A stretch of DNA of 64,000 nt from Janthinobacterium sp. 17J80-10 (GTDB lineage: Bacteria; Pseudomonadota; Gammaproteobacteria; Burkholderiales; Burkholderiaceae_D), in assembly GCF_004114795.1 (NCBI RefSeq), contig NZ_CP035311.1, positions 3,658,001 through 3,722,000 on the forward strand, given 5' to 3'. The notes under the pieces are model-generated. The model was not told the DNA's origin, made no database searches, and saw only the letters and a program-made list of their open reading frames with translations. Made by a program: the position numbers and the translations under genes. Below, one piece after another: positions 46,173 through 56,392 of the stretch. Positions within the stretch are counted from its first letter, which is position 1; each line of letters opens with the position of its first letter.

Positions 46173-46280
46173 GCAGGGCGCCGCCTTGTCTTTCTCACAA
46201 CCCTTGCCAACCCGCCAATTGTAGTCCCCACGGAATTTTGGTGTATTCTATTGAGTTCCAGAACAACGGCTCCCCGCCAT

Positions 46281-47165
46281 ATGCAAGAACACCCTAGTAG
46301 CGTCAGATCGTTCGACGCCAAACCGCACCGGTCCCTTTTCGAACGACTGACCGCACTGATTGCCCCCGAGCCCGACAACCGCACGGAATTGCTCGAAGTC
46401 CTGCAAGACGCCCACGAGCGCAACCTCATCGATGCCGACGCGCTGTCGATGATCGAAGGCGTATTCCAGGTATCCGACCTGTCTGCACGCGACATCATGG
46501 TGCCCTGCCCGCAGATGGACGTGATCGATATTGCCATACCCATCGAAGAATGGATGCCGCTGGTGCTCAAGGCCGGCCATTCGCGTTTTCCGGTGGTCGA
46601 CGGCGACCGCGACAAGGTCGTCGGCACCCTGCTGGCCAAGGACTTGCTGCGCTATTACGCCGATGAATCCTTCGATGTGCGCCACATGGTGCGCCCCGCA
46701 GCGTTCATCCCGGAATCCAAGCGCCTGAACGTGCTGTTGCGCGACTTCCGCGTCAACCGCAACCACATGGCAATCGTCGTCAATGAATACGGCAGCGTTG
46801 CCGGGCTGATCACGATCGAGGATGTGCTGGAACAGATCGTCGGCGATATCGAGGATGAATTCGATATCGACAAGGAAGACGACAATATCCTGCGCGTGCG
46901 CGACGGCGAGCATGGCGCGCGCTGGCGCGTCAATGCCATCACCGAAATCGACCAGTTCAACGAAGCATTCGGCACCGCGCTTGCGGCCGAGTCGGTCGAC
47001 ACCATCGGCGGCCTGGTCGTCACCCACCTGGGCCGCGTGCCGCACAAGGGCGATGTGTTCGAGATCGGCGCGCTGCGCTTCCAGGTCTTGCGTGCCGACG
47101 CGCGCCGGTTGCACATCCTGCTGGTCGAAAAAATGCCGGCGCCGCCGGCCGACGCTGGCAACTGA
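46281..47165 (+). CDS. corC: CorC/YbeX family CBS-domain protein
   Basis: 294 aa, two CBS domains (about 70-190: ARDIMVPCPQMDVIDI and HMVRPAAFIPESKRLNVLLR) and the C-terminal CorC_HlyC FAD-like domain (about 205-290). No membrane helices, as usual for the YbeX type. Formerly linked to Mg/Co efflux; recent work links it to ribosome maintenance. ATG at 46281, 108 bp behind ybeY, GTG-started lnt follows after 7 bp. Confidence 0.92.
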   Translation: MQEHPSSVRSFDAKPHRSLFERLTALIAPEPDNRTELLEVLQDAHERNLIDADALSMIEGVFQVSDLSARDIMVPCPQMDVIDIAIPIEEWMPLVLKAGHSRFPVVDGDRDKVVGTLLAKDLLRYYADESFDVRHMVRPAAFIPESKRLNVLLRDFRVNRNHMAIVVNEYGSVAGLITIEDVLEQIVGDIEDEFDIDKEDDNILRVRDGEHGARWRVNAITEIDQFNEAFGTALAAESVDTIGGLVVTHLGRVPHKGDVFEIGALRFQVLRADARRLHILLVEKMPAPPADAGN

Positions 47166-47172
47166 GGCCCGC

Positions 47173-48750
47173 GTGACGGCCCGCGCTGGCGCCGCGCGCC
47201 GTCACGCCACTTCTCTCCTGCTGCCGGCCGCGCTGGCGGCAGGCGCCTGCAACGTTTTCGCCTTCGCGCCGTTTGGCTTCTGGCCGCTGCAGATCCTGTT
47301 GCTGGCAATACTTTTTCGCCTCCTGCATGGCGCCACTTCGGTGCGCCAAAGCGCGGCGCTCGGCATAGCCTATGGCTGGGGCTGGGCGGTGGCCGGCGTG
47401 CACTGGCTGTATGTCAGCATGCACCATTACGGCGGCATGCCATCGTGGATGGCGGCGCTGGCCGTGGCCCTGCTGGCGCTGTGGATCGGCCTGTTTGCGG
47501 CATTCGCAGGCGGCGCCACGCTATGGCTGCGCCGCCGCTGGCACCTCTCTGCCAACCTGAGCTTGCTGCTGGTGGCGCCGGCGCTGTGGGCGCTGGGCGA
47601 ATGGCTGCGCGGCTGGATTTTCACCGGCTTTCCCTGGCTCGTCTCGGGCTACGCCCATAACACGGGCGCTCTGGCCGGCTTTGCGCCGGTGGTCGGCGTC
47701 TATGGCATCGGCTGGCTGGCGGCGCTGGCGGCCGGCGCCCTGGCCCTCTTGCCGGAAAACAGGAAGGCAGCGGCGCTGCCGGTGCTGCTGCTGGCAGCGG
47801 GCTGGGGATTGCAGGCGGTTTCCTGGACAGAGCCGCATGGCAGCCCGATTGCGGTGCGCCTATTGCAGGGCAACGTGCCGCAAGAGATGAAGTTCGAGCG
47901 CGAGCGCATCGCCGACACCCTGGCCGATTACGCATTCATGATCCGGCAACAGCCGGCCGACCTCATTGCCACGCCGGAAACGGCGCTGCCGCTGCTGTCG
48001 AGCCAGCTGCCGGAAGATTACCTGCCGCGCCTGGCGGCCTTTGCGCGCGACTCCGGCAGCCATGTCGTCATCGGCCTGCCCATCTCGGATGGCCCCGGGC
48101 GCTACGCCAACAGCGTGCTGGGCTTCGCGCCCAAGCCTGGCGCTGCCGGCACAGAAGCCCCGTACCGCTACGACAAGCACCACCTGGTGCCGTTCGGCGA
48201 ATTCATCCCGCCGGGTTTTCGCTGGTTCGTCGACATGATGCGCATTCCCCTGGGCGACTTTACGCGCGGCACGCCGCTGCAAGCGCCCTTCCAGGTGAAG
48301 GACCAGTGGGTGCTGCCCAATATCTGCTACGAAGACTTGTTTGGCGAAGAAATCGCCGACCAGCTCGCAGCCGGCCATTTTGGCAAGATCCCGCAGGCCA
48401 GCGTGCTGCTGAACGTCTCCAACATCGCCTGGTTCGGCGACACCAACGCCCTGCCGCAGCATTTGCAGATTTCACAGATGCGCTCCCTGGAAACCGGCCG
48501 CCCCATGCTGCGCGCGACCAATACCGGCGCCACCGCGATCATCGACCACAAGGGGCGTGTAACTGCTCAATTGGTGCCGTTTTCGAAAGACGTGCTGGCC
48601 GCGCGGGTGCAGGGATACACCGGCGCCACGCCCTATATCCTGCTGGGTAACGGGCCGATCATGCTGCTGGCGTTGCTGGCGCTGCCCCTCGCCCGCTTCT
48701 TGCGCTGGAAAAAGGCTGGAAAGCCGCCGGAAGCAGGCAAAAACCGCTAA
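47173..48750 (+). CDS. lnt: Apolipoprotein N-acyltransferase Lnt
   Basis: Inner-membrane enzyme that adds the third acyl chain to lipoproteins, 525 aa. Six or so N-terminal helices and a nitrilase domain (about 225-490) with the catalytic Glu in TPETALPLL, Lys in [14 protein letters not shown] and Cys in NICYEDLFG. Last helix near the C-terminus. GTG start at 47173 close to the corC stop. Followed by the glyQ leader. Confidence 0.95.
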   Translation: MTARAGAARRHATSLLLPAALAAGACNVFAFAPFGFWPLQILLLAILFRLLHGATSVRQSAALGIAYGWGWAVAGVHWLYVSMHHYGGMPSWMAALAVALLALWIGLFAAFAGGATLWLRRRWHLSANLSLLLVAPALWALGEWLRGWIFTGFPWLVSGYAHNTGALAGFAPVVGVYGIGWLAALAAGALALLPENRKAAALPVLLLAAGWGLQAVSWTEPHGSPIAVRLLQGNVPQEMKFERERIADTLADYAFMIRQQPADLIATPETALPLLSSQLPEDYLPRLAAFARDSGSHVVIGLPISDGPGRYANSVLGFAPKPGAAGTEAPYRYDKHHLVPFGEFIPPGFRWFVDMMRIPLGDFTRGTPLQAPFQVKDQWVLPNICYEDLFGEEIADQLAAGHFGKIPQASVLLNVSNIAWFGDTNALPQHLQISQMRSLETGRPMLRATNTGATAIIDHKGRVTAQLVPFSKDVLAARVQGYTGATPYILLGNGPIMLLALLALPLARFLRWKKAGKPPEAGKNR

Positions 48751-48756
48751 AATCTT

Positions 48757-48802
48757 GGGTTTTACCGATTTCATTTCTCCCCAAAGCGGGGAGGGAAAAC
48801 CC
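48757..48802 (+). promoter_or_regulatory. Nested hairpin covering the glyQ ribosome binding site
   Basis: Two perfect arms: outer GGGTTTT (48757-48763) with AAAACCC (48796-48802), inner CTCCCC (48777-48782) with GGGGAG (48788-48793). The glyQ Shine-Dalgarno sequence GGGGAGGG (48788-48795) is in the inner 3' arm and linker, and the ATG is 3 bp beyond. The structure would mask translation start. It begins 6 bp after the lnt stop. No T-box features were found and no U-run follows, so it is not a simple terminator. Confidence 0.6.
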
Positions 48803-48805
48803 ACC

Positions 48806-49708
48806 ATGCTCACATTTCAACAAGTCATACTGAAGCTGCAGGAATACTGGGATGCGCAAGGCTGCGCCCTCTTGCAGCCCTACGACATGGAAGTCGGCGC
48901 CGGCACCTCGCACACCGCGACGTTCCTGCGCGCGATCGGCCCGGAGCCGTGGCGCGCCGCCTATGTGCAGCCATCGCGCCGGCCCAAGGATGGCCGCTAT
49001 GGGGAAAATCCCAACCGCATGCAGCACTACTACCAGTACCAGGTGGTGTTGAAGCCCGCGCCGGAAAACATCCTCGAACTCTATCTCGGCTCGCTGCAGG
49101 CGCTGGGGCTGAACCTGCAACAGAACGATGTGCGCTTCGTCGAGGACGACTGGGAAAACCCGACCCTGGGCGCCTGGGGCCTGGGCTGGGAAGTCTGGCT
49201 GAACGGCATGGAAGTCACCCAATTCACTTATTTCCAGCAAGTCGGCGGCCTCGATTGCAAGCCCACGCTGGGCGAAATCACCTACGGCATCGAACGCCTG
49301 GCGATGTACCTGCAGGGCGTGGAAAACGTCTACGACCTGGTGTGGACCGAGTGGGAAGAACATGGCGTCACCAAGCGCCTGACCTACGGCGACGTGTTCC
49401 ACCAGAACGAAGTGGAGCAATCGACCTTCAACTTCGAGCATTCCAACACCGAATTCCTGTTTTCGCTGTTCGGCAACTACGAAGCCGAAGCCAAGCGCCT
49501 GATGGAAGTGCCCTTGGCGCTGCCGGCCTACGAAATGGTGTTGAAAGCCGCGCATACCTTCAACCTGCTGGATGCGCGCGGCGCCATTTCCGTGACCGAG
49601 CGCGCCGCCTATATCGGCCGCATCCGCAACCTGTCGCGCGCAGTCGCGCAGGCCTATTTCGAATCGCGCGAGAAGCTTGGCTTCCCGATGTGCGGCGACA
49701 AACAATAA
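48806..49708 (+). CDS. glyQ: Glycyl-tRNA synthetase alpha subunit
   Basis: Catalytic subunit of the bacterial alpha2beta2 GlyRS, 300 aa. Class II motifs: [17 protein letters not shown] near the N-terminus, [15 protein letters not shown], and [22 protein letters not shown] at 48806 after GGGGAGGG. Beta subunit follows after 10 bp. Confidence 0.97.
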   Translation: MLTFQQVILKLQEYWDAQGCALLQPYDMEVGAGTSHTATFLRAIGPEPWRAAYVQPSRRPKDGRYGENPNRMQHYYQYQVVLKPAPENILELYLGSLQALGLNLQQNDVRFVEDDWENPTLGAWGLGWEVWLNGMEVTQFTYFQQVGGLDCKPTLGEITYGIERLAMYLQGVENVYDLVWTEWEEHGVTKRLTYGDVFHQNEVEQSTFNFEHSNTEFLFSLFGNYEAEAKRLMEVPLALPAYEMVLKAAHTFNLLDARGAISVTERAAYIGRIRNLSRAVAQAYFESREKLGFPMCGDKQ

Positions 49709-49718
49709 CGAGATTGCA

Positions 49719-51815
49719 ATGAACCAGACCCTGCTAGTTGAACTCCTGACCGAAGAGCTGCCGCCGAAGGCGCTGGCCAAGCTGGGCGAAGCCTTCGCCG
49801 CCGGCATCGTCAACGGCCTGAAAGCGCGCGACTTCCTCGAAGCCGGCGCCGTCGCCACCGCCTACGCCACGCCGCGACGCCTGGCAGTCACCATTACGCA
49901 AGTGCGCGCCACCTCGCCCGACAAGGCCATCCGCGAAAAAGTGCTGCCGGTCAGCGTGGCGCTGGATGCCGAAGGCAAGCCAAGCGCGCCGCTGGGCAAG
50001 AAGCTGGCAGCGCTGGCGGCAGTCGCCAAGGTTGACGCGATCAGCCTGGAGCAGCTCGAGCGCGCCCAGGACGGCAAGGCTGAAAGCTTTTTCTTCAGTT
50101 ATACCGCGCCAGGCGCGGCGCTGCACACCGGCCTGCAGGCTGCACTGGAAGAAGCCGTCGCCAAGCTGCCGATCCCGAAAGTCATGAATTACCAGCGCCC
50201 CGACGGCGCCGATGTGCAATTCGTGCGCCCGGTGCACAAGCTGATCGCCCTCTTTGGCGCCGAGGTCGTGCCGCTGGCGATTCTGGGTCTTGCCGCCGGC
50301 CGCACCACGCTCGGCCACCGCTTCCTGTCGCAAGGCGAAATCGCCGTGCCGAATGCCGAAAGCTATGCCGCGCTGCTGGAAGCGCAGGGCAAGGTGGTGC
50401 CGGGCATCACCGACCGCAAGGAAAAAATCCGCGCCGCCCTGCTGGACCGCGCCGGCCACGACAAGGTCCTGATGCCGGAAGCGCTGCTCGATGAAGTCAA
50501 TGCCCTGGTCGAATGGCCGGTGGTGTACGAATGCCACTTCGAGGAAGAATTCCTTGCCGTGCCGCAGGAGTGCCTGATCCTGACCATGCAGACCAACCAG
50601 AAATACTTTGCCCTGACCGATGCCGGCGGGCGCCTGCGTTCACGTTTTCTGATCGTCTCGAATATTGAAACGGCCGATCCGCAGCACATCATCGGCGGCA
50701 ATGAGCGCGTGGTGCGCCCGCGCCTGTCGGATGCAAAATTCTTTTTCGAGCAGGACAAGAAGAAAAAGCTCGCCGACCGCCTGCCGGGCCTGGCCAACGT
50801 CGTCTACCACAACAAGCTGGGCACCCAGGGCCAGCGCACCGAGCGCGTCCGGACGCTGGCCGGCGACATCGCCCGCGGCATCGGCGCCGATGCCGCGCTG
50901 GCCGAGCGCGGCGCGCTCCTGGCCAAGGCCGACCTGCTGACCGACATGGTGGGCGAATTCCCCGAACTGCAGGGCATCATGGGCACCTACTATGCCCGTC
51001 ACGACGCCGAACCGGCCGAAGTCGCTCAGGCGATCTCGGAACACTACCAGCCGCGCTTTGCCGGCGACGCCCTGCCGGCAAGCAGCACGGGTACCGCGGT
51101 GGCGCTGGCCGACAAGCTGGAAACCCTGGTGGGCATCTGGGGCATCGGCCTCGCGCCCACCGGCGACAAGGACCCGTTCGCGCTGCGCCGCCATGCCCTG
51201 GGCATCTTGCGCATGCTGCTGGAAAAACGCCTGCCGCTGTCGATCAACCAGTTGCTCGCGCAAGCTGCGCAACTATTCGCCGGCAACGCGCAATTCAAGC
51301 AAGCCGACGCCGACATCCGGGTCTTCCTGTACGACCGCCTGCGCGGCCTGCTGCGCGAGCGCGGTTTCACCCAGAACGAAGTCGAAGCCGTGGTCGCGCA
51401 AGAACCGGATACGCTGGGCAATATCGTCGAGCGCCTGGAAGCGGTGCAAGCCTTCGCCGCCCTGCCCCAGGCAGAAGCGCTGGCCGCCGCCAACAAACGC
51501 ATCACCAACATCCTGAAGAAATCCGAAGGCGCCGTCGGCGCCGTGCAGGCCGGCCTGCTGCAGGAGACCGCAGAGAAAGGCTTGCATGCGGCGATGACCG
51601 CGCTGGCGCCGAAAATCGATGCCGCTTTCGCCCAGGGCGATTTTGCCGGCACCCTTACGGCGCTGGCGCAGCTGCGCGATGATGTCGACGCCTTCTTCAA
51701 CGATGTCATGGTGATGGCGGAAGACCTCGCCTTGCGCAACAACCGCATCGCGCTGCTGTCGCAACTGCACGGCATGATGAACCGCGTGGCCGACATTTCC
51801 AAGCTGGCGGCGTAA
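49719..51815 (+). CDS. glyS: Glycyl-tRNA synthetase beta subunit
   Basis: tRNA-binding subunit, 698 aa, full length. Begins [20 protein letters not shown]; central HD-like domain includes [20 protein letters not shown] and [14 protein letters not shown]-terminal anticodon-binding DALR-like region with [16 protein letters not shown]. 31 bp before gmhB. Confidence 0.97.
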   Translation: MNQTLLVELLTEELPPKALAKLGEAFAAGIVNGLKARDFLEAGAVATAYATPRRLAVTITQVRATSPDKAIREKVLPVSVALDAEGKPSAPLGKKLAALAAVAKVDAISLEQLERAQDGKAESFFFSYTAPGAALHTGLQAALEEAVAKLPIPKVMNYQRPDGADVQFVRPVHKLIALFGAEVVPLAILGLAAGRTTLGHRFLSQGEIAVPNAESYAALLEAQGKVVPGITDRKEKIRAALLDRAGHDKVLMPEALLDEVNALVEWPVVYECHFEEEFLAVPQECLILTMQTNQKYFALTDAGGRLRSRFLIVSNIETADPQHIIGGNERVVRPRLSDAKFFFEQDKKKKLADRLPGLANVVYHNKLGTQGQRTERVRTLAGDIARGIGADAALAERGALLAKADLLTDMVGEFPELQGIMGTYYARHDAEPAEVAQAISEHYQPRFAGDALPASSTGTAVALADKLETLVGIWGIGLAPTGDKDPFALRRHALGILRMLLEKRLPLSINQLLAQAAQLFAGNAQFKQADADIRVFLYDRLRGLLRERGFTQNEVEAVVAQEPDTLGNIVERLEAVQAFAALPQAEALAAANKRITNILKKSEGAVGAVQAGLLQETAEKGLHAAMTALAPKIDAAFAQGDFAGTLTALAQLRDDVDAFFNDVMVMAEDLALRNNRIALLSQLHGMMNRVADISKLAA

Positions 51816-51846
51816 TGGCCACCGGCCTTATCAGCGAACGTCAAGC

Positions 51847-52413
51847 ATGAAACTGATCGTCCTGGACCGCAACGGCGTCATCAACCGCTACGCCGATGGC
51901 TACATCAAGTCTCCGGAAGAGTGGGAGCCGATCCCGGGGGCGCTGGAAGCGATCGCCCGCCTGAATCAGGCAGGCTACCGCGTGGTGGTGACCACCAACC
52001 AGTCCGGCATTGCGCGCGGCAAGCTTTCCATCGTCGCGCTCAACGCCATCCACCAGAAAATGCACCAGGCCGCGCAGATGGTCGGCGCCGACATCGACGC
52101 CGTGTTCTTTTGCCCGCACGCCGCCGAAGACAGTTGCGACTGCCGCAAGCCCAAGCCCGGCATGCTGCGCGCCATCGCCTCGCGCTACGAGCTCAGCCTG
52201 AAGGGCGTGCCGGTGGTCGGCGACTCGCTGTGCGACCTGCAGGCGGCATTCGTTTCCGGCTGCGCGCCTTACCTGGTCCTGACCGGCAATGGCGAACAGA
52301 CCCGCGACAAGGGCGGCCTGCCGCCGGGCACCCTGATTTTTCCTGACCTGGCTGCGGCCGTCGATCACATTCTTGCGCAGGATGCGGCGCCTGCGCCCAC
52401 CGGCACTCCCTGA
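51847..52413 (+). CDS. gmhB: D-glycero-beta-D-manno-heptose-1,7-bisphosphate 7-phosphatase GmhB
   Basis: HAD-family phosphatase of the ADP-heptose (LPS inner core) pathway, 188 aa. Nucleophile Asp7 in VLDRNGVIN, VVTTNQSGIARGK, zinc ligands CPH and CDC (FFCPHAAEDSCDCRKPKPGM), and VGDSLCDLQA are present. Position 9 is Asn (codon AAC, 51871-51873) where the family has the acid-base Asp (DRDG). This could lower activity. Between glyS and plsC, a usual place for this gene in Burkholderiales. Confidence 0.9.
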   Translation: MKLIVLDRNGVINRYADGYIKSPEEWEPIPGALEAIARLNQAGYRVVVTTNQSGIARGKLSIVALNAIHQKMHQAAQMVGADIDAVFFCPHAAEDSCDCRKPKPGMLRAIASRYELSLKGVPVVGDSLCDLQAAFVSGCAPYLVLTGNGEQTRDKGGLPPGTLIFPDLAAAVDHILAQDAAPAPTGTP

Positions 52414-52440
52414 CCCCATTTTTGAAGATAGGCTGATTTT

Positions 52441-53205
52441 ATGTCGCGCTTCTGGCTGTTCCTGCGTTCGCTCCTGTTTGTCTTGCTGATGGTGCTGGCC
52501 ACCGTCATCTGGGCGCCATTCTGTTTCTTTTTTGCGCCGCTGCCTTATGCGCGCCGCTATTACTGGACGTCACGCTGGAACGTCTTCGTGATCTGGGCCG
52601 CCCGTGCCATTTGCGGCATTCGCTACGAAGTCAAGGGCTGGGAAAACCTGCCTGACGCCCCCGTGATCCTGCTGTCGAAGCATCAGTCTGCCTGGGAAAC
52701 CATTTTTTACCTGGCCGCCATGCCGCGTCCGCTGGTATTCGTCTACAAGAAGGCGCTCGGCTACATTCCCTTCTTTGGCTGGGCCATTGCCCTCCTGCGC
52801 ATGATCCCGATCGACCGCAGCAAGGGCCGCGACGCGTTCCAGCAAATCCTCGTGCAAGGCAAAAAGCGCCTGGCCGACGGCCAGTGGATCATCATGTTCC
52901 CGGAGGGCACCCGCATTCCCGTCGGCAAGCGCGGCAAGTACAAGGGCGGCGGTGCCCGCCTGGCAGTGGAAACCAATACCCTGGTGGTGCCGCTTGCCAT
53001 GAATTCCGGCGAATGCTGGCCGAAGAATTCCTTCATCAAGAAGCCTGGACTGATCACGATCTCGATCGGCAAGCCAATCTCGCCGGAAGGACTGGACCCC
53101 ACGCAATTGATGCAACAGGTCGAAAATTGGATAGAATCGGAAATGCGGGTGATTTCGCCCGCAGTGTATGCCCGCATGCCATCCCACCACGCGACTGAAC
53201 CTTGA
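52441..53205 (+). CDS. plsC: 1-acyl-sn-glycerol-3-phosphate acyltransferase PlsC
   Basis: Makes phosphatidic acid from lysophosphatidic acid, 254 aa. An N-terminal membrane helix (about 5-30), the acyltransferase block I as SKHQSAWET (His with Glu instead of the more common Asp), block III region FPEGTRIP, and VPLAMNSGECWP. The Glu form occurs in related betaproteobacterial PlsC proteins. The stop overlaps the TTG start of the next gene. Confidence 0.92.
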   Translation: MSRFWLFLRSLLFVLLMVLATVIWAPFCFFFAPLPYARRYYWTSRWNVFVIWAARAICGIRYEVKGWENLPDAPVILLSKHQSAWETIFYLAAMPRPLVFVYKKALGYIPFFGWAIALLRMIPIDRSKGRDAFQQILVQGKKRLADGQWIIMFPEGTRIPVGKRGKYKGGGARLAVETNTLVVPLAMNSGECWPKNSFIKKPGLITISIGKPISPEGLDPTQLMQQVENWIESEMRVISPAVYARMPSHHATEP

Positions 53206-54098
53206 AACTGTTACGCCAGAGTTCACCAGATCCCCAGCAGCTCGCGCTGCAACTCGATTTTTTTGCTGCCGAAACCCAGCAGCCGACCGCACCCGGCACG
53301 GCTGCTCCGGCTGCGCCACCACCAGCGACACCGTTGGTGCAATCCATCACCGCACCTGCCGGCGCGCCAGCGCCAGGCAAACGTCGCATCCAGGTCGGTG
53401 AGCACCTGCTCGAATACACGCTGATTCGCTCCAAGCGCCGCACCATCGGCTTTTTGATCGGTGACGAAGGCCTGCGCATGACCGCCCCCAAGTGGGTCAG
53501 CATCGCCGAGATCGAGGGCGCCATCCAGGAAAAGCAACGCTGGATCCTGACCAAGCTGAACGACCGGCGCGAGCGCTCGGCGCGCCGCCTGCAGCCGCAA
53601 ATGCAATGGCGCGATGGCGCCGCCCTGCCTTACCTGGGCGGCGATATCACTCTCAGGCTCGCCGCCGGCCGCACCGCCGGCATCGAATTTACCGAAACGA
53701 CGCGCGAACTGACGGTGTGCCTGCCGGCCGACGCCGGCGAACAGCAATTGAAAGACCGCGTGCAAGGCTGGCTGCAAGGCGAAGCAAAACGCATCTTCGC
53801 CGAACGCTTGCCGCTGTATGCCGCCAGGCTGGAAGTCGCCTACCGGACATTTTCCCTGTCGTCGGCCACCACGCAATGGGGTTCGTGCACGGCGGATGGC
53901 CGCATCCGCCTGAACTGGCGCCTGGTGCACTTCGCCTTGCCGCTGATCGATTACGTCATTGCGCACGAGCTATCGCACCTGCGCGAAATGAACCATAGCC
54001 CGCGCTTCTGGGCCACGGTGCAATCGGTCTTCCCTGAATTCCAGTCCGCCAAAAAAGCCTTGCGCGACCATGCGCAGGAAACCCTGCCGATATTTTGA
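53202..54098 (+). CDS. YgjP-like metal-dependent hydrolase (M48-type, DUF45)
   Basis: 298 aa. A Pro/Ala-rich N-terminal extension (about 1-60), then the YgjP/SprT-like domain with SKRRTIGFLIG, SSATTQWGSCTADGRIRLNW and the zinc motif HELSHLREMNHSPRFW. Starts with TTG at 53202, inside the last codons of plsC, which couples translation; no other start fits. Cytoplasmic; substrate unknown. Confidence 0.88.
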   Translation: MKLLRQSSPDPQQLALQLDFFAAETQQPTAPGTAAPAAPPPATPLVQSITAPAGAPAPGKRRIQVGEHLLEYTLIRSKRRTIGFLIGDEGLRMTAPKWVSIAEIEGAIQEKQRWILTKLNDRRERSARRLQPQMQWRDGAALPYLGGDITLRLAAGRTAGIEFTETTRELTVCLPADAGEQQLKDRVQGWLQGEAKRIFAERLPLYAARLEVAYRTFSLSSATTQWGSCTADGRIRLNWRLVHFALPLIDYVIAHELSHLREMNHSPRFWATVQSVFPEFQSAKKALRDHAQETLPIF

Positions 54099-54413
54099 GG
54101 CGTCAAGCAGGCTTCACTAATATGTGAGAGAATTTAGGCGTGCGCTAGTTTTAGGCGCGGCAATTCGCCGATCCTGCCAACACCCCGGCCGCAGTCGACC
54201 AGTGGGGCGCCGCCAGCTTTGATCAGCCTGCGGACGCCTCGCTGCATTGCCTTTAGTCGCCATCCCTGCACACACTCCTGCCCGGTTTGCAGCCGCAGCG
54301 CCTGGGTGCAGCACGTTCCTCCCTCCCGCTGAATGTAATCCGCTGGGCCATTGGGTTTTGCCAATGCCGCCCTGGCAGCCGCATTTGACCACGAACTCCA
54401 TACAAGGAAAGCA
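54099..54413. other. Intergenic stretch before the MHS transporter gene
   Basis: 315 bp. The only frame of note is on the minus strand (54421-54134, 95 codons, Arg/Gly/Ala-rich, ending RGVGRIGELPRLKLAHA); it has no ribosome binding site and no recognised family and overlaps the start of the transporter. It may be a leftover of an older gene. ACAAGGAAAG just before 54414 is the ribosome binding site of the transporter. No clear promoter was picked out. Confidence 0.4.
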
Positions 54414-55721
54414 ATGAGCACGCATCAAGACAATGCGGGGAACCTCAATTCTCCGGGCCGGGTATTGTTTGCCAGCCTGATTGGCACCACCATCGAATTT
54501 TTCGATTTTTACATCTACGCGACGGCAGCGGTCCTGGTCTTTCCCAGGCTGTTTTTCCCCTCGTCGGAGCCGACCGCCGCGACCCTGCAATCGCTGGCGA
54601 CCTTCGCCATCGCTTTTTTTGCGCGTCCGCTTGGCTCGGCCGTTTTCGGCCATTATGGCGACCGCGTCGGCCGCAAGGTGACACTCGTGGCAGCCCTGCT
54701 GACCATGGGGATTTCCACGGTAGCCATCGGCCTTTTGCCAACCCATGCCTCGATCGGCGTGATGGCGCCAATCCTCCTGGCGCTGTGCCGTTTCGGCCAG
54801 GGCCTGGGCCTGGGCGGCGAATGGGGCGGCGCTGTGCTGCTGGCCACGGAAAATGCTCCGCCAGGCAAAAGCGCCTGGTATGGCATGTTCCCGCAACTGG
54901 GCGCGCCAATCGGGTTTTTCCTGTCCGGCGGCAGCTTCCTGCTGCTGGCCGAAATACTGACGGAACAACAATTCTTTGAATTCGGCTGGCGCATTCCGTT
55001 CCTGGCCAGCGCCCTGCTGGTGCTGATGGGCCTGTACGTGCGCCTGAAGATTACCGAGACGCCCGTATTCCAGAAAGTGCTGGACAAGCAGGAGCGCGTC
55101 AAGATACCAGTGCTGGCCGTGATGCGCGACCACACTCGCCCGCTGTTGCTGGGCACGGTGGGCGCGATGGCAACCTTCGTGCTGTTTTACCTGATGACCG
55201 TGTTTGCGCTCAGCTGGGGCACCTCGGCACTGGCGTATTCCCGCCATGACTTCCTGGTGGTACAGCTGTTTGCCGTGGTCTTTTTCGGCCTCGCCATCCC
55301 GATCTCGGCGGTGTTGGCCGACCGCCATGGCCGCCGCAAGACGATGATCCTGGTCACCGCCGCCATTGCCCTATTCGGACTGGTACTGTCCTCACTCTTT
55401 GTCGCCGGCAGCCTGCCCAAGGTCACGCTGTTCATGTCGCTCGGCCTGGCGCTGATGGGCCTGACTTACGGCCCGCTCGGTACCTACCTGGCAGAACTTT
55501 TTCCGCCCGAGGTCCGCTATACCGGCTCCTCGCTGACCTTCAACCTCGGCGGCATCCTGGGCGCTTCGCTGGCGCCCTATGCGGCAACTTGGCTGGCAAG
55601 CCACCTGGGCTTGCAGTATGTCGGCTATTACCTGGCGATAGCCGCCCTGCTGACCTTGGCCGCCTTGCTGCTGACGCAAAAATCCGAGGCGGATGCTGCC
55701 ATGATGGCGAAAGCGGCCTGA
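54414..55721 (+). CDS. MHS-family (metabolite:H+ symporter) MFS transporter
   Basis: Twelve-helix importer of 435 aa. The opening ASLIGTTIEFFDFYIYATAA, the loop PLGSAVFGHYGDRVGRKVT, GLGLGGEWGGAVLLATE and LAELFPPEVRYTGSSL are the signatures of the MHS group (ProP, KgtP, ShiA). Individual substrate (proline/betaine, citrate, shikimate, ketoglutarate) cannot be read. Monocistronic in appearance. Confidence 0.9.
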   Translation: MSTHQDNAGNLNSPGRVLFASLIGTTIEFFDFYIYATAAVLVFPRLFFPSSEPTAATLQSLATFAIAFFARPLGSAVFGHYGDRVGRKVTLVAALLTMGISTVAIGLLPTHASIGVMAPILLALCRFGQGLGLGGEWGGAVLLATENAPPGKSAWYGMFPQLGAPIGFFLSGGSFLLLAEILTEQQFFEFGWRIPFLASALLVLMGLYVRLKITETPVFQKVLDKQERVKIPVLAVMRDHTRPLLLGTVGAMATFVLFYLMTVFALSWGTSALAYSRHDFLVVQLFAVVFFGLAIPISAVLADRHGRRKTMILVTAAIALFGLVLSSLFVAGSLPKVTLFMSLGLALMGLTYGPLGTYLAELFPPEVRYTGSSLTFNLGGILGASLAPYAATWLASHLGLQYVGYYLAIAALLTLAALLLTQKSEADAAMMAKAA

Positions 55722-55776
55722 AATCGCCAGTCTGAGGCAAACATCAAAAAAATAGAAACGTTATAATTTCTAATAT

Positions 55777-55801
55777 GCAACGCGGCATGCAGCCGCGTTG
55801 C
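55777..55801. repeat. Perfect inverted repeat upstream of pagL
   Basis: GCAACGCGGC (55777-55786) and GCCGCGTTGC (55792-55801) around a 5-base loop. No T-run follows on either strand, so it is not a standard terminator. It comes after TATAAT (55762-55767), which could be the pagL -10 box, and would then sit at the 5' end of the pagL mRNA; it could instead be a regulator site. Confidence 0.6.
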
Positions 55802-55838
55802 CCGGATCGTTCTCAATGCCGTTACAATCCTGACTATC

Positions 55839-56384
55839 ATGAATGCAATCGCCTCCAAACTGGCTGCCATCGCTCTCGTCGCGGCCGCAACGCAGATGCC
55901 GGCCCAGGCCGTCGATTCCGTTTCCCTAGAGCTCGGCAACGGCAACAAGACCGACCTGGTGCGCGCAGGCGCGCAATGGAACTGGAATAACCGCTGGTGG
56001 CAATCCAACGGCACGCACATTGGCGGCTACTGGGATTTGAATGCAGGGCACTGGCGCGGCGACCGCCATCTGAATATTCCCGGCAATCGTCAAAGCATCT
56101 CGACCATCGGCGTCACACCGGTGTTTCGCTTTCAGAACGATCGCCTGCAAGGCTTGTATGGCGAATTCGGCATTGGCGCCAATTGGTTGAGCGGCTACTA
56201 CGACAACAATGGCCGCCAGTTCTCGACCCGCTTCCAGTTCAGCGACCATATCGGCGTCGGCTACGTGTTCGCCAACAAGCTGGACGTGAGCTTTCGCTTC
56301 CAGCATTTTTCGAATGCCAGCATCAAGCAGCCGAATGATGGCGCCAATTTTTCCATCCTGCGGGTAAGCTACCCGCTCTTCTGA
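55839..56384 (+). CDS. pagL: Lipid A 3-O-deacylase PagL
   Basis: Outer-membrane beta-barrel esterase that removes the 3-O acyl chain from lipid A, 181 aa. Signal peptide ([17 protein letters not shown]), repeated amphipathic strands, and the C-terminal catalytic block [18 protein letters not shown] with the His-x-Ser pair; the terminal Phe suits Bam-mediated insertion. A Glu completing the triad as known in Pseudomonas is not obvious in this spacing. 8 bp before the glyoxalase gene. Confidence 0.88.
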   Translation: MNAIASKLAAIALVAAATQMPAQAVDSVSLELGNGNKTDLVRAGAQWNWNNRWWQSNGTHIGGYWDLNAGHWRGDRHLNIPGNRQSISTIGVTPVFRFQNDRLQGLYGEFGIGANWLSGYYDNNGRQFSTRFQFSDHIGVGYVFANKLDVSFRFQHFSNASIKQPNDGANFSILRVSYPLF

Positions 56385-56392
56385 CCATTCAG

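Noticed and set aside
48751-48805. T-box riboswitch for glyQ
   Set aside because: Leader is only about 55 nt, without the T-box sequence or specifier stem, and T-boxes are rare in proteobacteria.
54134-54421. 95-codon minus-strand frame before the MHS transporter
   Set aside because: No ribosome binding site or known family, and it overlaps the transporter start. Mentioned under the intergenic entry only.
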